Assembly (NCBI GenBank): GCA_949987705.1
Contig: OX465281.1
Span: forward strand, 82,550,543 to 82,614,542
Length of the DNA stretch: 64,000 bases
Direction: 5' to 3'
DNA from: Thereva unica
Taxonomy: Eukaryota; Arthropoda; Insecta; Diptera; Therevidae
Below are positions 1 to 10,820 of the stretch, in pieces (position 1 is the first letter of the stretch; each line of letters opens with the position of its first letter). The position numbers and the translations under genes are program-made. Under the pieces are notes generated by a model. It saw only the letters and a list, made by a program, of their open reading frames with translations, was not told the DNA's origin and did no database searches.

Positions 1-600
1 TGCTTTTCTTTGGTTGAGTATTTTCCTTAAGTTTTGGATGTTATTTTAGTACTATTTTCAAGCCATAAATATTGATTTCTTTCAAGGGTTGTCCGTTTAT
101 TTTGGAGAGATTTAGAGGTATTTGAGGCATTTGATGTTTGAGTATTATCTTGATTCTTGTCCTTATGGTTATATAACAGTATATTGGTTGTTAGGTTAAT
201 TTGTCTTGCCTTACCACTGCTTCTGAAAGATGAAGAAATAACGAAAGGTGTTCGGGAAGTTAATATTAAAGGATAGTAAATGATCTAAAGGATAGTAAAT
301 GATCTAAAGGATAGTAAATGACCAATTCCAAGTATCATGGGTAGTCCCGCGAATTATGTAATATGCATTGGCTAGGTACTAGTTTTAAGATTGTAAGAAT
401 CGATTAATTTTGCATAGACTTATATTAGATTGTTATATTTGATTTAGTTCATATAAGGCACAGTACACTTAAGTTATAGCTAAGATTAAATGTACCACTG
501 ATGTTGAAAATAAATTAGAAAAAAAGGGGAACAAAAGCAAATTGAGGCTCTTATTTCGAATATTCGCTATTCAGATCCTTCCGCAACAATTTTTGTAGCC
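1..600. other. AT-rich stretch with no recognised gene
   Basis: No coding region, RNA gene or transposon end was recognised here apart from the short tandem repeat at 268-323. The bases just before 617 could be the upstream part of the gag relic, but they do not hold an open frame joined to it. Confidence 0.5.
268..323. repeat. 19-bp tandem repeat, three copies
   Basis: The 19-mer aaaggatagtaaatgatct occurs twice exactly, at 268-286 and 287-305. A third copy from 306 diverges in its last bases. This is a minisatellite-like duplication with no evident function. Confidence 0.85.
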
Positions 601-616
601 CTTCGGATTGACAACG

Positions 617-860
617 ATGGACCAGGAAGCGTATATCTATGAGGAATCGGCAAAAATATTTGAACAGGATGCAAAAACAAAATTAATTTACGCAAAGCGG
701 CTCATGTACGGTAGAACAAAACTGTTTTTGAGATCTGTTACACCAAGATTTTGGTCTGAACTGAAAGAAAAATTAATAGGAGAATTTGATAAAGAAGTTA
801 TAAATGCTGACGTGCATAACCAGTTAAGAAGCCGCAAAATGAAAAGAGATGAAACTTATT
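617..860 (+). pseudogene. Ty3/gypsy gag fragment (N-terminal half)
   Basis: The frame from the ATG at 617 reads as a retroelement gag segment. It contains the DAKTKLIYAKRLMYG and KLFLRS motifs followed by WSELKEKLIGEF and RKMKRDETYW, the helical capsid-like pattern of insect gypsy Gag. The gypsy at 22981-26008 has a comparable stretch (KFIYARRLLN, AKLFLDTS), which supports the family call. The frame is open further upstream only from a TTG at 608. Coding resemblance stops at about 860, where a TIR begins. A collinear gag tail resumes after 6925. It is a relic with no LTR recognised. Confidence 0.7.
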
Positions 861-1855
861 GGCCTCGATTCCCGAAAACGACGGATCGGGAACTCACGCG
901 GTGATTGAGATTCCCTTCACGTGAATCTCACGGTTGCTAGCGATGCTTCAATACGCCGGGAGTAGTGCCATATTAAACTGCGGAATTAAAACTCCGAAAA
1001 TAAATCAGCTGGTTTTTTGACAAATGGGAAATGTCAAAGTAGACGTTTGAAATTTGTAGAAAATAATTTTGATTTTGCGTGAGTTTTATTAAATTTAACT
1101 AATTCGTGCTCATTAGTTAATACGTTCGGTCAACAGTTATATATATATAGTATACGTTCGGTGGCTATTATGCGTAATTAGTAATTATATTTAGTATATT
1201 CCTCATAGATCGGTAAAAGTTAAGGTGAAAAGGTCATCTTTGTTCAATGTTTCTTGAACTAAGAATCCATAATGGTGATTGAGAATTACCACAACTTTAT
1301 CGTGAGTGAAGATATGAACTATGTTAGTTAGTCGTTAATTTAGGTTGCATCATTATATCCGCTGAATATAATAGTTAATATATACAATTAAATAATTAAG
1401 CCCTCACTATTCGGTAGCAGTGTAACAGTCCCAGGACCAAAAAATATCAAATAGCCACTTAATGAGGAAAAATGAAAAGATGTAAACAGGAGTAAGCAAA
1501 ACATTTATATTTTCATATGTTGATAATTTTGCTTATCTTATTATTGCAGAAAGATCATTTCACAACACGAAATGCCAAGTAATCGGACCAACTCACATCA
1601 ATAAATCGGTATTAGCGTGAGACTAGAGGTTCCGATATCCTTCATTCATCGGTAGAAGATAAGGTGAAAAATTCAAAGGAGAAGCAGAAGGCTGGTGTCA
1701 CAGCTAACATAACTTTGTATGCAACTATTGAGAACTAAAAAGAATGTCAAACGAATAATCTTCAATGTAGGTGGAATAAATAAATTTCAATTTCAATTTT
1801 CTTAATTCATTTGCCTTTTCATTCATTCAGCTTTCTTAATTTATTTTTTTAGTTA

Positions 1856-2048
1856 AGGTCACACTGGCAATAAATTTTCAGAAAGCAATTTTCCCGCGCA
1901 TTTAACACGTCAAGTTCGCAAGTGCTTTATTCTTAAAAAGTGCAGTTGATTCATTTAGCTGATTAACAAAGACATTTTCCAAGTGTTACAATTAAATAGT
2001 GGAATACTTGTGATTGTGGATAGTGAAATACGAGGTTTGGAAAAATGT
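1856..2048 (+). promoter_or_regulatory. Motif 1-type core promoter with candidate noncoding first exon
   Basis: Bases 1857-1866 read GGTCACACTG. They match nine or ten positions of the Drosophila housekeeping promoter Motif 1 (consensus YGGTCACACTR, bound by M1BP); the pyrimidine before it is an A. About 180 bp downstream a strong splice donor GTAAGT starts at 2047. The bases between (about 1870-2046) hold no long open frame and could be a 5' UTR exon. The target gene is unknown. It could be a host gene transcribed rightward or a gene of the composite element around it. The promoter role is inferred from the motif alone. Confidence 0.4.
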
Positions 2049-3669
2049 AAGTACCCCGATTAACGTCGACTTAAATGTTCTTCGGGGTAAACCCTGCAGC
2101 ATTTCAACATCAGGAGCTCCGCAGAAATGTTTCGAATTTCACTGACCTCGTACAACTCGTGAGTTGCACTTTTTCCTCTAAATGCGATCCACTTGTATTC
2201 CTTTGTGAAGTTTCAATTTTGTTTTCCTTCATGATTCAGGTGCTTGCGTAGACCAAAGTTGCATTATTAGCCGGTGCTATTCGACTTCTGATTTCGGTCG
2301 GTGTATCATTACCTTTTGTTCTAATTGCGCCTAGGAATACAGATTCACCTACTGCTTTTATAAAGTACCTATCGTTAAGTTTTGTCATGTTTTTCAAATT
2401 ATCTTCCAAGGATAGCATTCTCGTCGGCAAAGGTTGATATTTCATTGCATATAAAGAATACATAGGTGGTGTTATTGTGGTTTTAAAATATTTTTAAAGA
2501 TACTTTAACTATAGGTTAATGAGTCTTCCTAACTTATGTAATATTTAAATCTTAATATTTTTTTTAATATACAGTGGAACCTCGATTAACCGGGTTGTCC
2601 TGACACGGATAATCGAAATCCCGGTTAACAGAGTTTTAATATAATTAATGAAGATTACATCATAATACATATAACACAAACTAAATTCTTCAATGAAACA
2701 TGAAAAGAAACGTTACAGTCCACAGTCCAGTTTTAATGGTTAAAAACAAGCTGAAATTTCGTGCGTAGGTTCCGTTTGACGAGGCGAACAACGTTTCCAT
2801 TTGCGAAAATTCTCGTTAGTCGTTCATAATGAAACGCGTGAGCACTCAAGATGTCGGTTTGGCCCAACCGAAGGGTCGCCCACTCTCAACTTGTACAGAC
2901 AACTAGGCCATAAATAAATACTAGTAACAAGCTTATTTTTTCACTGTTAATATTAGTATATAATTGCAGATTGGTGCAAAGCGTAGGACTGGGAAATCCG
3001 GCCACTTGATTTGTAGGACATTGTGGCCATCTTATTGTACGTACAAGGGGCTCTTCCAGGTCGACTTGGTGTTCTATATCTAAATTATCGTCAATGCTGC
3101 AGCATGACCATTCACATTTCTGGCACAGTTTCGTGCAGAACAGTCCTGCAGGCAGAGATTTCAGTGAGGGAAATAGAAACCAAAAAATTTTTTGTCAAGT
3201 TTCACCCCCATTGCTCTGGATCGAAGTAGCTTCCAATGCACTGTTGCGCCTGATGGAAAACTTTGAAGGTATGTTGTTAAGTAGCAGCTTCAGTGGGAGT
3301 TCTGGAAGACGTGTTTGTTGATTCCTTGAAGGCTGATTTCACGTATTTCTTATACTTTAACTAGTTGAATGTTTTAAAGCGCATTTAGAGCGACTGTTAT
3401 TTCCTTTGAATAGGCTGAACGATCGGTGAATTTAGTAGTGTAAGTAACGGTAGGAGTTGGAAACCGCGGACGTAGAATGGCAGAGGAAAAATACATTGAT
3501 GGAGACAATTTGGAGACCCATCATTATGGCCAGAAGATCAACATCTTCCTCATAATTGCGACATTCTTGTGAGCGATTCTACTTTCATTGCATTTTGTCT
3601 TCAGCATGATTAATCTATCCTTGTTTTTGGAAAACGATAGAATATTTACTTGTGAAACTATTGGTGTCA
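2049..3669. other. No recognised gene; scattered repeat ends only
   Basis: Only the solitary pogo/Tigger-type end at 2572 was recognised. Short open frames near 3023-3321 have no recognisable motif and no supporting start context. Confidence 0.4.
2572..2640 (+). repeat. Solitary pogo/Tigger-type transposon end
   Basis: CAGTGGAACCTCGATTAACC starts at 2572. It is typical of the terminal repeats of pogo/Tigger members of the Tc1/mariner superfamily. No matching inverted end was found downstream, so it is probably a truncated copy. Confidence 0.4.
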
Positions 3670-4372
3670 TTAGGCTGCTAAATTGTACCTCCACGTATAG
3701 CGTTTTGGTCGATCTCCTCGAGTGTCCCTGGATCTGAGTACCCATCGAACACAATAGTCATGTGCGTTCAGTAGATCATTTCGATCTCCACTGTACAAAA
3801 GTTGCTCAACACCGAATTGGACCGTTGGATAAAAGTCTAGGGACTCCATTATCACCCTACAAAGAGCTGGAAAAACTAACGTGTGCCCTCCGTTCGGCGT
3901 GGCAAGCGTGGCCTTTCCTATTATTTTAAGGGCTGTTGGTTGCGTAGATGGTAGCCCCGTATTCCCCAAACCACTCGCTATCACATATCGCACTCTAGAG
4001 AGAAGTTGATCGAACGTGACGAACTTTGTACGTTGCCCCAACGAGTGTGTAACGAGAACCATGATGTGTATATCGTGTCGTATTCCCCGAGACGCGCAAT
4101 GTGTGGCGTTGTCATAGAAGCAATCTGGCAAAGTGCTTGTTGGTTAACAATCAAAGAAGGGTACACAATATTCGAAACACTTCAAATCAAGTTGTTTCAT
4201 TGTACGACAAACAAACCCCCATGGACGGCAGGACATCTATCAATTTGCGAGAATCGTATTTTTTTTTAAAAGAACTGCTGCCAAGCCGATTTGAAGAGGT
4301 GAGAGGAATGTCGCAGGCCCAACTAATCACGATGTGAAGGCACCTGAGATCGGGCATGATTGAAGAGTTCAT
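3670..4372 (-). pseudogene. Degenerate minus-strand ORF, possibly part of a multicopy transposon protein
   Basis: Overlapping minus-strand frames (4372-4187, 4166-3981 and 4131-3670) together give a broken protein-like stretch. A segment SRKLIDVLPSMGVCLSY is followed, after a frameshift, by YDNATHCASRGIRHDIHIM. The order resembles, from memory, multicopy invertebrate proteins with an RKL-x-LG-x-CxSY block followed by a DN-x-x-H block. That recollection is weak and no catalytic site can be named. Several frame changes make it a pseudogene. It could also be a chance open frame. Confidence 0.25.
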
Positions 4373-4458
4373 TCAGAAATCAGAAATCAATAAAACTTTG
4401 CTATAAGTTTAAACAAAAAGAAGTCAAAGAAAGATGCCAGAAAATGTATGGACTTTGA

Positions 4459-4641
4459 AACCACCTCCAATAGCTATGTGCAATACGTCGTTGGATAGGT
4501 CTTTTTGAACCAGTTTCGATAAAAAAAAAACAAAAGTTTTACCGTATTACTCAGAACGAACAGATATTTCGAACTAAACTCCATAGTAACTTATATTCAG
4601 CTCAAAAAGGCCTATCCAACGACGTATAATCGGAGGTGGGT
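4459..4641. repeat. Small hairpin MITE (~180 bp)
   Basis: Arms of roughly 45 bp are inverted. ACGTCGTTGGATAGG near 4485 is mirrored by CCTATCCAACGACGT ending near 4625, and ACCACCTCC on the left matches GGAGGTGGG on the right. Between the arms lies only AT-rich sequence. This is a non-autonomous foldback or MITE remnant. Confidence 0.6.
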
Positions 4642-4666
4642 ATCAAAATTTGCATTCTCATTAGTA

Positions 4667-4739
4667 GCACTAAATTAACTAATCAAATCCATTTTTGGGG
4701 AAACAAAAAACAATCACCGGAAATATTTTCGATAAACTA
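4667..4739. repeat. Direct repeat flanking the I-type LINE, left copy
   Basis: This 73-bp stretch resembles 6471-6529: gcactaaat, then aaatcc, ttttggggaaacaaaaaa, then gataaacta. The copies differ by small indels. They bracket the LINE remnant and could be a very long target duplication or two copies of an older repeat. Confidence 0.6.
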
Positions 4740-5025
4740 CAAGTTTGTCAAATTATTATGCTAAAGATCAAGATCTTCCCACTTCTTAAAGGGGGAAAAA
4801 CCCCTTGATGCTAACCAGTTACAGACCCATCTCATTGATATGTGTTCCTATGAAATTGATAAACATTTTTATCAAAAATCACATAAATAATCTCTTAGAA
4901 TCCAATAACCTTCTTCCTGCAAACTCTTTTGCACTGTATATGCAAAACAAAATGTAAGAAATCTAAAATTCATTGGGTGGACTTTCACGACAAACCTCAG
5001 AAGTAAATTACAATTAAACGAGGCT

Positions 5026-5553
5026 TTGGAAACGATGAACAGTAATCACAGAATTATCTCAATTCTAAGCAAAAAGAAATTTGGTGCATCGCCCTCATGT
5101 TCCTTGCTTTTATATCGTACACTGATTAGATCCAAACTGGAATATGCAAGATCTTTATCCCTACAGGAGTCCTCAGCTTTTGAGAAGAAGATGAGTACAA
5201 TTTCAAACAATTTCCTTAGGAAATGTTTAGGTCTCACTCACTCCACTCCCAACCATGTAATTGATGCCCTTGCCCATGAGCTTCCCACAGACCTGAGAGC
5301 GGAAATTATTACGGCTAAGGATGTGATCAGGATACTCACCATAAATAGGAACTTTAGATCCATACTAGACCTTACCACCCCTACCTCTCTTTTTGATAAA
5401 ATTTTAACAAAATACAAAGAAATCTTCGATCTTCTTCATTTAGATGTTGATGCCACTGTCAGCGGTAGTAACTTGTCCTTCGGTCTTTCCCTCTTGTATG
5501 GCCTAGGGAAAAAAGCCCAAATCGCTGAACGAAAAAAGAGCATCCTTTCCTAA
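5026..5553 (+). pseudogene. RT thumb/connection region of I-type LINE
   Basis: This open frame of 175 codons is the longest intact part of the LINE. SLLLYRTLIRSKLEYA is the standard 'lyk.lirskleYg' block found after the RT palm in I, Jockey and R1 elements. FLRKCLGL and STPNHVIDALAHELP follow, the region that precedes RNase H. No catalytic aspartates lie in this segment, because the palm is deleted. The start is not a real initiation site; the frame is an internal piece of ORF2. Confidence 0.75.
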
Positions 5554-5559
5554 TAATTC

Positions 5560-6138
5560 GCTGTTAATCGCCACGGACGCCTCCATAGTGGGCAATACTG
5601 TAGGAATTGGGATTCACTTTCTAGGGGTATTGGAGGATAAAATGTTTAGATCCTTTTGGCTGATGTCCACTTTGACTGCCGAACTTTTGGCAATTGATTT
5701 TGCCCTAAAAGCGGCCACCGAAACCACTCACAAGAATATTGTTACAGACAGCCTTAACAGCTGTACAGCTTTAAAAGATAAGAACAAAAAATCACAAAAG
5801 TACCCTCTCACTGTGGAATCCCGGAAAATGAAAAAGCTGATACCTTGGCTAGCCATGCAATCTCTCTTGGAGATATTTTTTTACACAAACTAAGTACCAA
5901 AGATCTTATCCTCGCTCCGTGGTTCTCTAAACTAGACCTACAGCCCAGGACTTTTCGTATGATAAATAGAATTCTTGCAGGACACACCTATGACGACGTG
6001 AGACTAGCCTCATGGAAACTCAAGGACAATCCCAATTGCAACTTATGTCACTCTAACAACGATGCTGAACACATCATTCTGAAGCTAAGATATCCATTTA
6101 ATGAACAAGACCTTATTCTTAACGTGAAATTCCTATAA
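5560..6138 (+). pseudogene. RNase H and C-terminal zinc-knuckle region of I-type LINE
   Basis: IATDAS supplies the first RNase H aspartate. TAELLAIDFAL supplies the glutamate, and VTDSLNSCTAL the next aspartate. The frame breaks near 5890 and resumes in another frame at 5845-6138. There MINRILAGHTYDDVRL leads to CNLCHSNNDAEHI, a CxxC-H pattern common at the end of I-clade ORF2. At least two frame changes show that it is dead. Confidence 0.7.
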
Positions 6139-6470
6139 AATATAATCGTGTCTTGCTTCATGATTCTAATTGTAAGTGTGGATCCATATTTCGTCAATCT
6201 TTAGCAATTAAGTTACTGAATATAACTAGGTATAAATTCTTACTTTATATAATTTAAAACTTGACGATAGCCCTACTGCCTTTGGCCAGCAACAAGGACT
6301 GATGACACAGAGAGAGAAAGAGTTCATATAATTTTGGCCAACACATTTACATCAATCCCAGTAACTTGTTCTATATAGTCGAAAGGCTGGACCAGTAAGC
6401 AACCCTGATTGAAGGGTTCACTAGCTCTAGCTAGTAAATTTACAAACAATAACAACAACAAATTATTTAT

Positions 6471-6529
6471 GCACTAAATAAACCAAATCCTTTTTTGGGG
6501 AAACAAAAAATTACCGGTTGGATAAACTA
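6471..6529. repeat. Direct repeat flanking the I-type LINE, right copy
   Basis: This is the partner of 4667-4739, carrying the same ttttggggaaacaaaaaa core and the same gataaacta end, with about 14 bp fewer in total. Confidence 0.6.
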
Positions 6530-6925
6530 AACAACACTTACACTTTGCAGGCTTTTTTATTCTTTCCTAATTTTTCCTCCTTCGCTTTTTAAATTTTTTT
6601 TTTAAATTCTGGATCTTCTTTCTATAAATATAAAGCAAACAATCATTTAAAAAAATTTCTTAGTTAAAATAAAACCACCAAATAACAAAACAAAAAACAT
6701 CAACTTACATGCTCAAATCACTCTACAAGTGTAATCCGCTAAAATTTTCCCGCGGATGTCAAATGTCAAATTCTATCCCGCAAATCAGCAATCGCGTATT
6801 GCATAATCGCGTGAGTCTTCACTCCGAATTTTTTCGGAAATCAAATCAGCAACCGCGGAATAGGGAATCGCAAAGTGTCAAATCCTCACTCACTTCCGAT
6901 TCGCCCGGATTCGGGAATCGAGGCC

Positions 6926-7500
6926 ATTATCTATGAAGGAACTACGGTATTACGTATCAACAAGGTTATTTTATACAATGCTAACACCGTAGCGGAATTG
7001 AAAAATGCCCTAAGAAAGTTTGAAAGACTTAAATTTAATCAGCAAGTCCCGGTGTCAGATTGAGTTAGAAATTATGGCTCCAACGACTTAAACAATGTGT
7101 ATCAAAGGAAATGCAAGGGCTTCAATTGTAACGAAAGTGGACATCTCAGTAACAAATTTCCAAAGCCTATCCGAGGAAAAGGAACGTGTTTTCGTTGCGG
7201 GAAATTTGGACATTCCATCAATCAAAAATTGTCCATGTGGCGGTCAAGTTTTGACCATCGAAGATTCCACTAACGAGCTAGAAAATGGTATAAATTCTTT
7301 TAATAAAAATAGCTTTGTGTTTCAGATGAACTTCAGATTTGATACCACCCAACCCAATTAGTTTTGTACAACAGTGTTATGTCCCATCGAGTTTGGTTGG
7401 AACAAATATTCACGAATTCGAAAGCTACGTGGGAATAAACAGAAGTAAATTAAGTATTCTAGGCTTGACCTTTTGTAAAATTCAATTTAATGGTTTAGTT
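6926..7500 (+). pseudogene. Ty3/gypsy gag C-terminus, zinc knuckles and protease fragment
   Basis: NKVILYNANTVAELKNALRKF (frame through 6990) is a typical gag C-terminal helix. In the next frame, 7108-7240 encodes two CCHC knuckles. The first has lost its last Cys (FNCNESGHLSNKF) and the second reads CFRCGKFGHS. From about 7335 a protease-like block follows. The catalytic DTG appears as DTT, then ISFVQQCYVPSSL and INRSKLSILG. Frameshifts separate the pieces. With 617-860 it could be one old element, but about 20 gag residues are missing between them. Confidence 0.6.
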
Positions 7501-9125
7501 TAAATTACATTTTGTTATAGATTTTAGTATAAAGTACTCTACAGTTTTAGGTCGGGACTTTTAAATAAAGCAGCAATAAACTTTAATGTAACTGATCCTT
7601 GCAACAACGGTAAAAAAGAAAAAAAAACTATACAGTAACCTTTTTGAGTTTAGGACCGAGTGGTGAATAGTGTAATTTACCACATTAAAGATCTTTCACT
7701 TCAAATGCAGATTAAAAAATTACAGGTCGTAAGAAGATGTCAAGTAATTACTACGGCCCGCGGAAAAAACGTGAAGTTTATTTTGGCCCATGTTGTTGTT
7801 GTTTGCCCAGTCTTGACTTAGGCTTACTTTCAGCCACCGGCCCTGCGGGCCTCTGAACAGTCGGCCCATCGGGAAATTTCCCGGTTCGTCTTATGGCCCA
7901 TCCGTCCCTGCTATATTTAACAAAGTTATTTAAACTATATAACGAGACATTTTTAGACAAACAAGTTAAGCAACAAGTTACCTTATTCAGATTTTTTTTT
8001 GCATTGAATACAATATTGGATTTGGATTTAGTATATACTTTTTTAATAAAGGTTTCAAAGTCAATTATTGTATTTATTTTATCTCCAGCTATAGTGAAAG
8101 TTCTCATAACTCATCGAATAAGCCCTGCATTGACCTGTATTGGCATTGCAAAACTTGTCTTATAGGTAATGACATTACATAACTTGTCTTATCCAAATTA
8201 TTTTCCATTGCATCTCTCTTATTTTTTACTTATGAATTATAGGTTTTGGCAACTAAAAACTACTTACTTTACTGCTTTACTTTGTGAATAAATATCCCCA
8301 TTTCCGCAACTTATACTAATTAAATCAAAAAAACATTAATATCTTAGTATTTAATTCAAGGGATAAGACAACCGCCGTAGTATCGAAAAGTCGTTTGTTC
8401 CTTGGTTGAAATTTTTAAAATAAATCACTAATTTTTTTAGTGAAAATAAACTTTATAGTATAGCCAATTTTTGAAAATAATAAATAAATTGTGAAGTGAC
8501 ATTTTGACTACAACCAATTTAAAAAAAAAATTGTGAAGTGATATTTTCAATTGCAGTCAATTTTAGGTAACAGGTAAATATCCTTTTTAAATCTGGCTAA
8601 ATACTTTTATAAAATTTGTACTCCTTTATTCAACGTTATCGCCTGCGTTTGTGAGCGCGGACCTTTTTGTTGCGAGGGTGGTGTTCAGAACAATTTTTAT
8701 CTAAATTAAAAACTAAATGTAATTAATACGTTAATTTGATAAGGACTAATTTAATACAATGCGTACTTTTATGAAAAAAGACATGGTTTTGCGAATGATT
8801 TTGATGAAGCCATTATGCTTGCGCCCCTAAAAATTTACAAAAAATTCAAATTCATATGTTTTACGCACACATTTTTTGTTATGTGGTCGGACAATCAACT
8901 TAATTTTTTTGTTGCGGGAAATTTTTTAATTTGTGATATCTTCTAAACCAGTGATTCTCAAGCATTTTTCTGTGGCGGCACACTTTTAACAGTTTCAAAA
9001 TTTGGCGACACACTAACAATAAAATAAGTTTAAAAGAATTTTACTTAACTATAATACAGTTAATTATAATTGATTTTTGAGAATTTCTTTTATATTTGGT
9101 CGTAAAAATGAAAATCACATTGGCA
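7501..9125. other. AT-rich noncoding stretch with two possible hAT ends
   Basis: No gene was recognised. Around 7860-7912, the reverse strand begins CAGGGACGGATGGGCC, like a hAT end. At 8948, CAGTGATTCTCAAGC is another hAT-type start. Neither has a visible partner. The open frames at 7778-8165 are low complexity or overlap such repeats. Confidence 0.4.
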
Positions 9126-9252
9126 CTACAGCCTTCTGTGAACCTTGGCTGCCTCAAGAATTTTCTTCCAACGTTCTCTGTCCCGTGTCACTCTATTCCA
9201 GTTGGTAAACCCAATAGTGCGTAAGTCCATTTCTATGTCATCTTTGTATCTC
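9126..9252 (-). pseudogene. C-terminal tail of a second non-LTR retrotransposon
   Basis: Read on the minus strand from 9252 to the stop at 9126-9128, the sequence gives RYKDDIEMDLRTIGFTNW, then RDRERWKKILEAAK and HRRL. The 'RWKDDI..DL...G..NW.....DR.RW...' pattern is the standard C-terminus of one group of endonuclease-reverse transcriptase LINEs in arthropods. It is open to its natural stop. The upstream part has been replaced by the LINE that starts near 9253. Confidence 0.7.
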
Positions 9253-10422
9253 TAACTCGCATCAAATTGTGGATCATCCCACAAGAGTCCCTGATGTTGC
9301 TGATCAAGGAAAATATCTCCTTGATCTTTTCCTTACTTCTCATCGAGCACGATATACCGTCACAGTTGATTCACCTCTCGGCAATTCGGACCACTACTTA
9401 GTTAGCGCTAGCTTCCTATTCAAATTTCCCACCCCTCCCAAAGCAGTCAGAAGAACTGTATGGCATTAATCTACTGACTAGAACCAGTGTTTCCGTAATA
9501 AAAACGTCAAGTCTGCCGCTATCCGTATCACTAGCATCATACAGGCAGGAATGCATTTGTCCATTCCTCATTCTACTAAATCTGTGAAGGCTAGGCCCAA
9601 CAGATGGTTTAATCAGGAGTGTATGAATGCAATCAGAAATAAAGAGGCCGCCTTTCGAGCTTACAAGAGCTTCCCGAGTGAATCGCTCCGTGCAGAGTAT
9701 ATAAAACTGAGAAATTCCTGTAAAGCCACCACCAGGAATGTCAAAAATTCATTTGACAGCAAGTTGAGAAGTAAACTCCTTAATGCAACCTCTGGTAGCA
9801 AAAACTTCTGGTTCTTGGTAAGTTCCATCAAGAAGAATTTCACCACCTCCACAACTCCTTCATTCATCCACGATGAAAAGGTGATAAAACCCAAGGCCTA
9901 TTTATTAGCATTTCTGTTTGCTTCTTCTACCCCAAAATAATTCGCTACCTCCGGTCCTCGAGCACAGCGTTCATTTAATGGATAGGCCTCAAGGAGCTCG
10001 ATGTCAACAAATCCACTGGACCCGATAATACACCCCCTATCGTCTTAAAACAATGCGCCTCACCTTTGGCTAAACCTCTGCGCAAACTTTTTACCCTATC
10101 ATACTCTTCCGGAGTTTACCCAGATTCTTGGAAACTTGCTCATGTGCAGCCAATACCGAAAAAAGGTAATTTCAGCCTTCCCTCCAACTACCGCCCAATA
10201 GCAATCACTTCTATCCTCTCCAAAACCATGGAGACGATTAACAAAAAGCTATCTAGAATCCAACCAACTTATAAACGACAAACAATATGGCTTCCGACAA
10301 AAAGATCCACTGGTGATCTTTTAGTTTGCCTTACTCTGGTGAATCTAGTTTGGTTGCTTTGGATATCTCCAAGGCTTTTGATAGAGTATGGCACTCAGCC
10401 TTGTTAGCTAAACTCAAAGCTA

Positions 10423-10731
10423 ATGGAATTGACTCGCTTCTCTATTAGTGGATTGAGAGTTTCCTTTCCGGCCGTTCCAGTTTTGGATGGCGTCAAATCT
10501 GAATCTCACCCCATCTCTGCGGGGGTCCCCCAGGGGTCAATTTTATCACCGGCCCTATTTCTTATCTTTATAAATGACCTACTTTCAATCCCCTCCAATC
10601 CATTTCTCAGCTTCGCTGACGACGGTACTCTACGTCACTCGTACAGCTTCGATACAAGACAGACACATGCCAGATCCTGTCTTGATGATCGTGAACTAAG
10701 GTTCAACTCTACGACAGTGAACTTATTCTAG
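10423..10731 (+). pseudogene. Reverse transcriptase palm fragment of the CR1/Jockey-like LINE
   Basis: This frame includes the VPQGS box, the LFLIFINDLLS helix and the catalytic box FADD in place of the usual YADD or FADD of this group, so both aspartates are present. The frame then ends early, and the next segment (LEWGKKNRVEFNPSK at about 10730) is in another frame. It is an internal part of ORF2. Confidence 0.75.
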
Positions 10732-10820
10732 AGTGGGGAAAAAAGAATCGTGTCGAATTCAACCCCTCCAAAATCAAGTACTGTCTTATTTCAAAGAAAA
10801 AGATCAACACCTCACCATCC

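Larger units (their letters stand above)
4760..6320 (+). mobile_element. I-clade-like non-LTR retrotransposon remnant
   Basis: Order of parts on the plus strand: an RT start (KGGK, SYRPISLI and LLESNNLLPANSFA at about 4789-4940), a deletion that removes the RT core including the YxDD box, an RT thumb region (5026-5553), an RNase H-like stretch (IATDAS, then LTAELLAIDFALKAA, then VTDSLN at about 5560-5800) and a C-terminal zinc-knuckle region (CNLCHSNNDAEHII near 6040). RNase H plus a CCHC-type tail fits the I clade and its relatives. Frameshifts and stops make it inactive. The 3' end near 6310 is followed by simple AAC-rich sequence. Confidence 0.75.
861..6925. mobile_element. Composite interval bounded by 16-bp TIRs and a 3-bp ATT duplication
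   Basis: The left end at 861-876 (ggcctcgattcccgaa) is the exact reverse complement of the right end at 6910-6925. Both sides are flanked by ATT (858-860 and 6926-6928). Subterminal sequence is also similar, with ACTCACGCG and CGATTGCT-like words near both ends. Gag-like sequence abuts both outer edges in the same orientation. The interior holds unrelated relics (a promoter-like segment, a pogo-like end, a minus-strand ORF relic and an I-clade LINE), so this may be one DNA transposon loaded with later insertions, or two ends paired by chance. No transposase was recognised. Confidence 0.45.

Noticed and set aside
7778..8165. Opposed open frames near 7.8-8.2 kb
   Set aside because: They overlap a hAT-type end and AT-rich DNA, with no motif on either strand.
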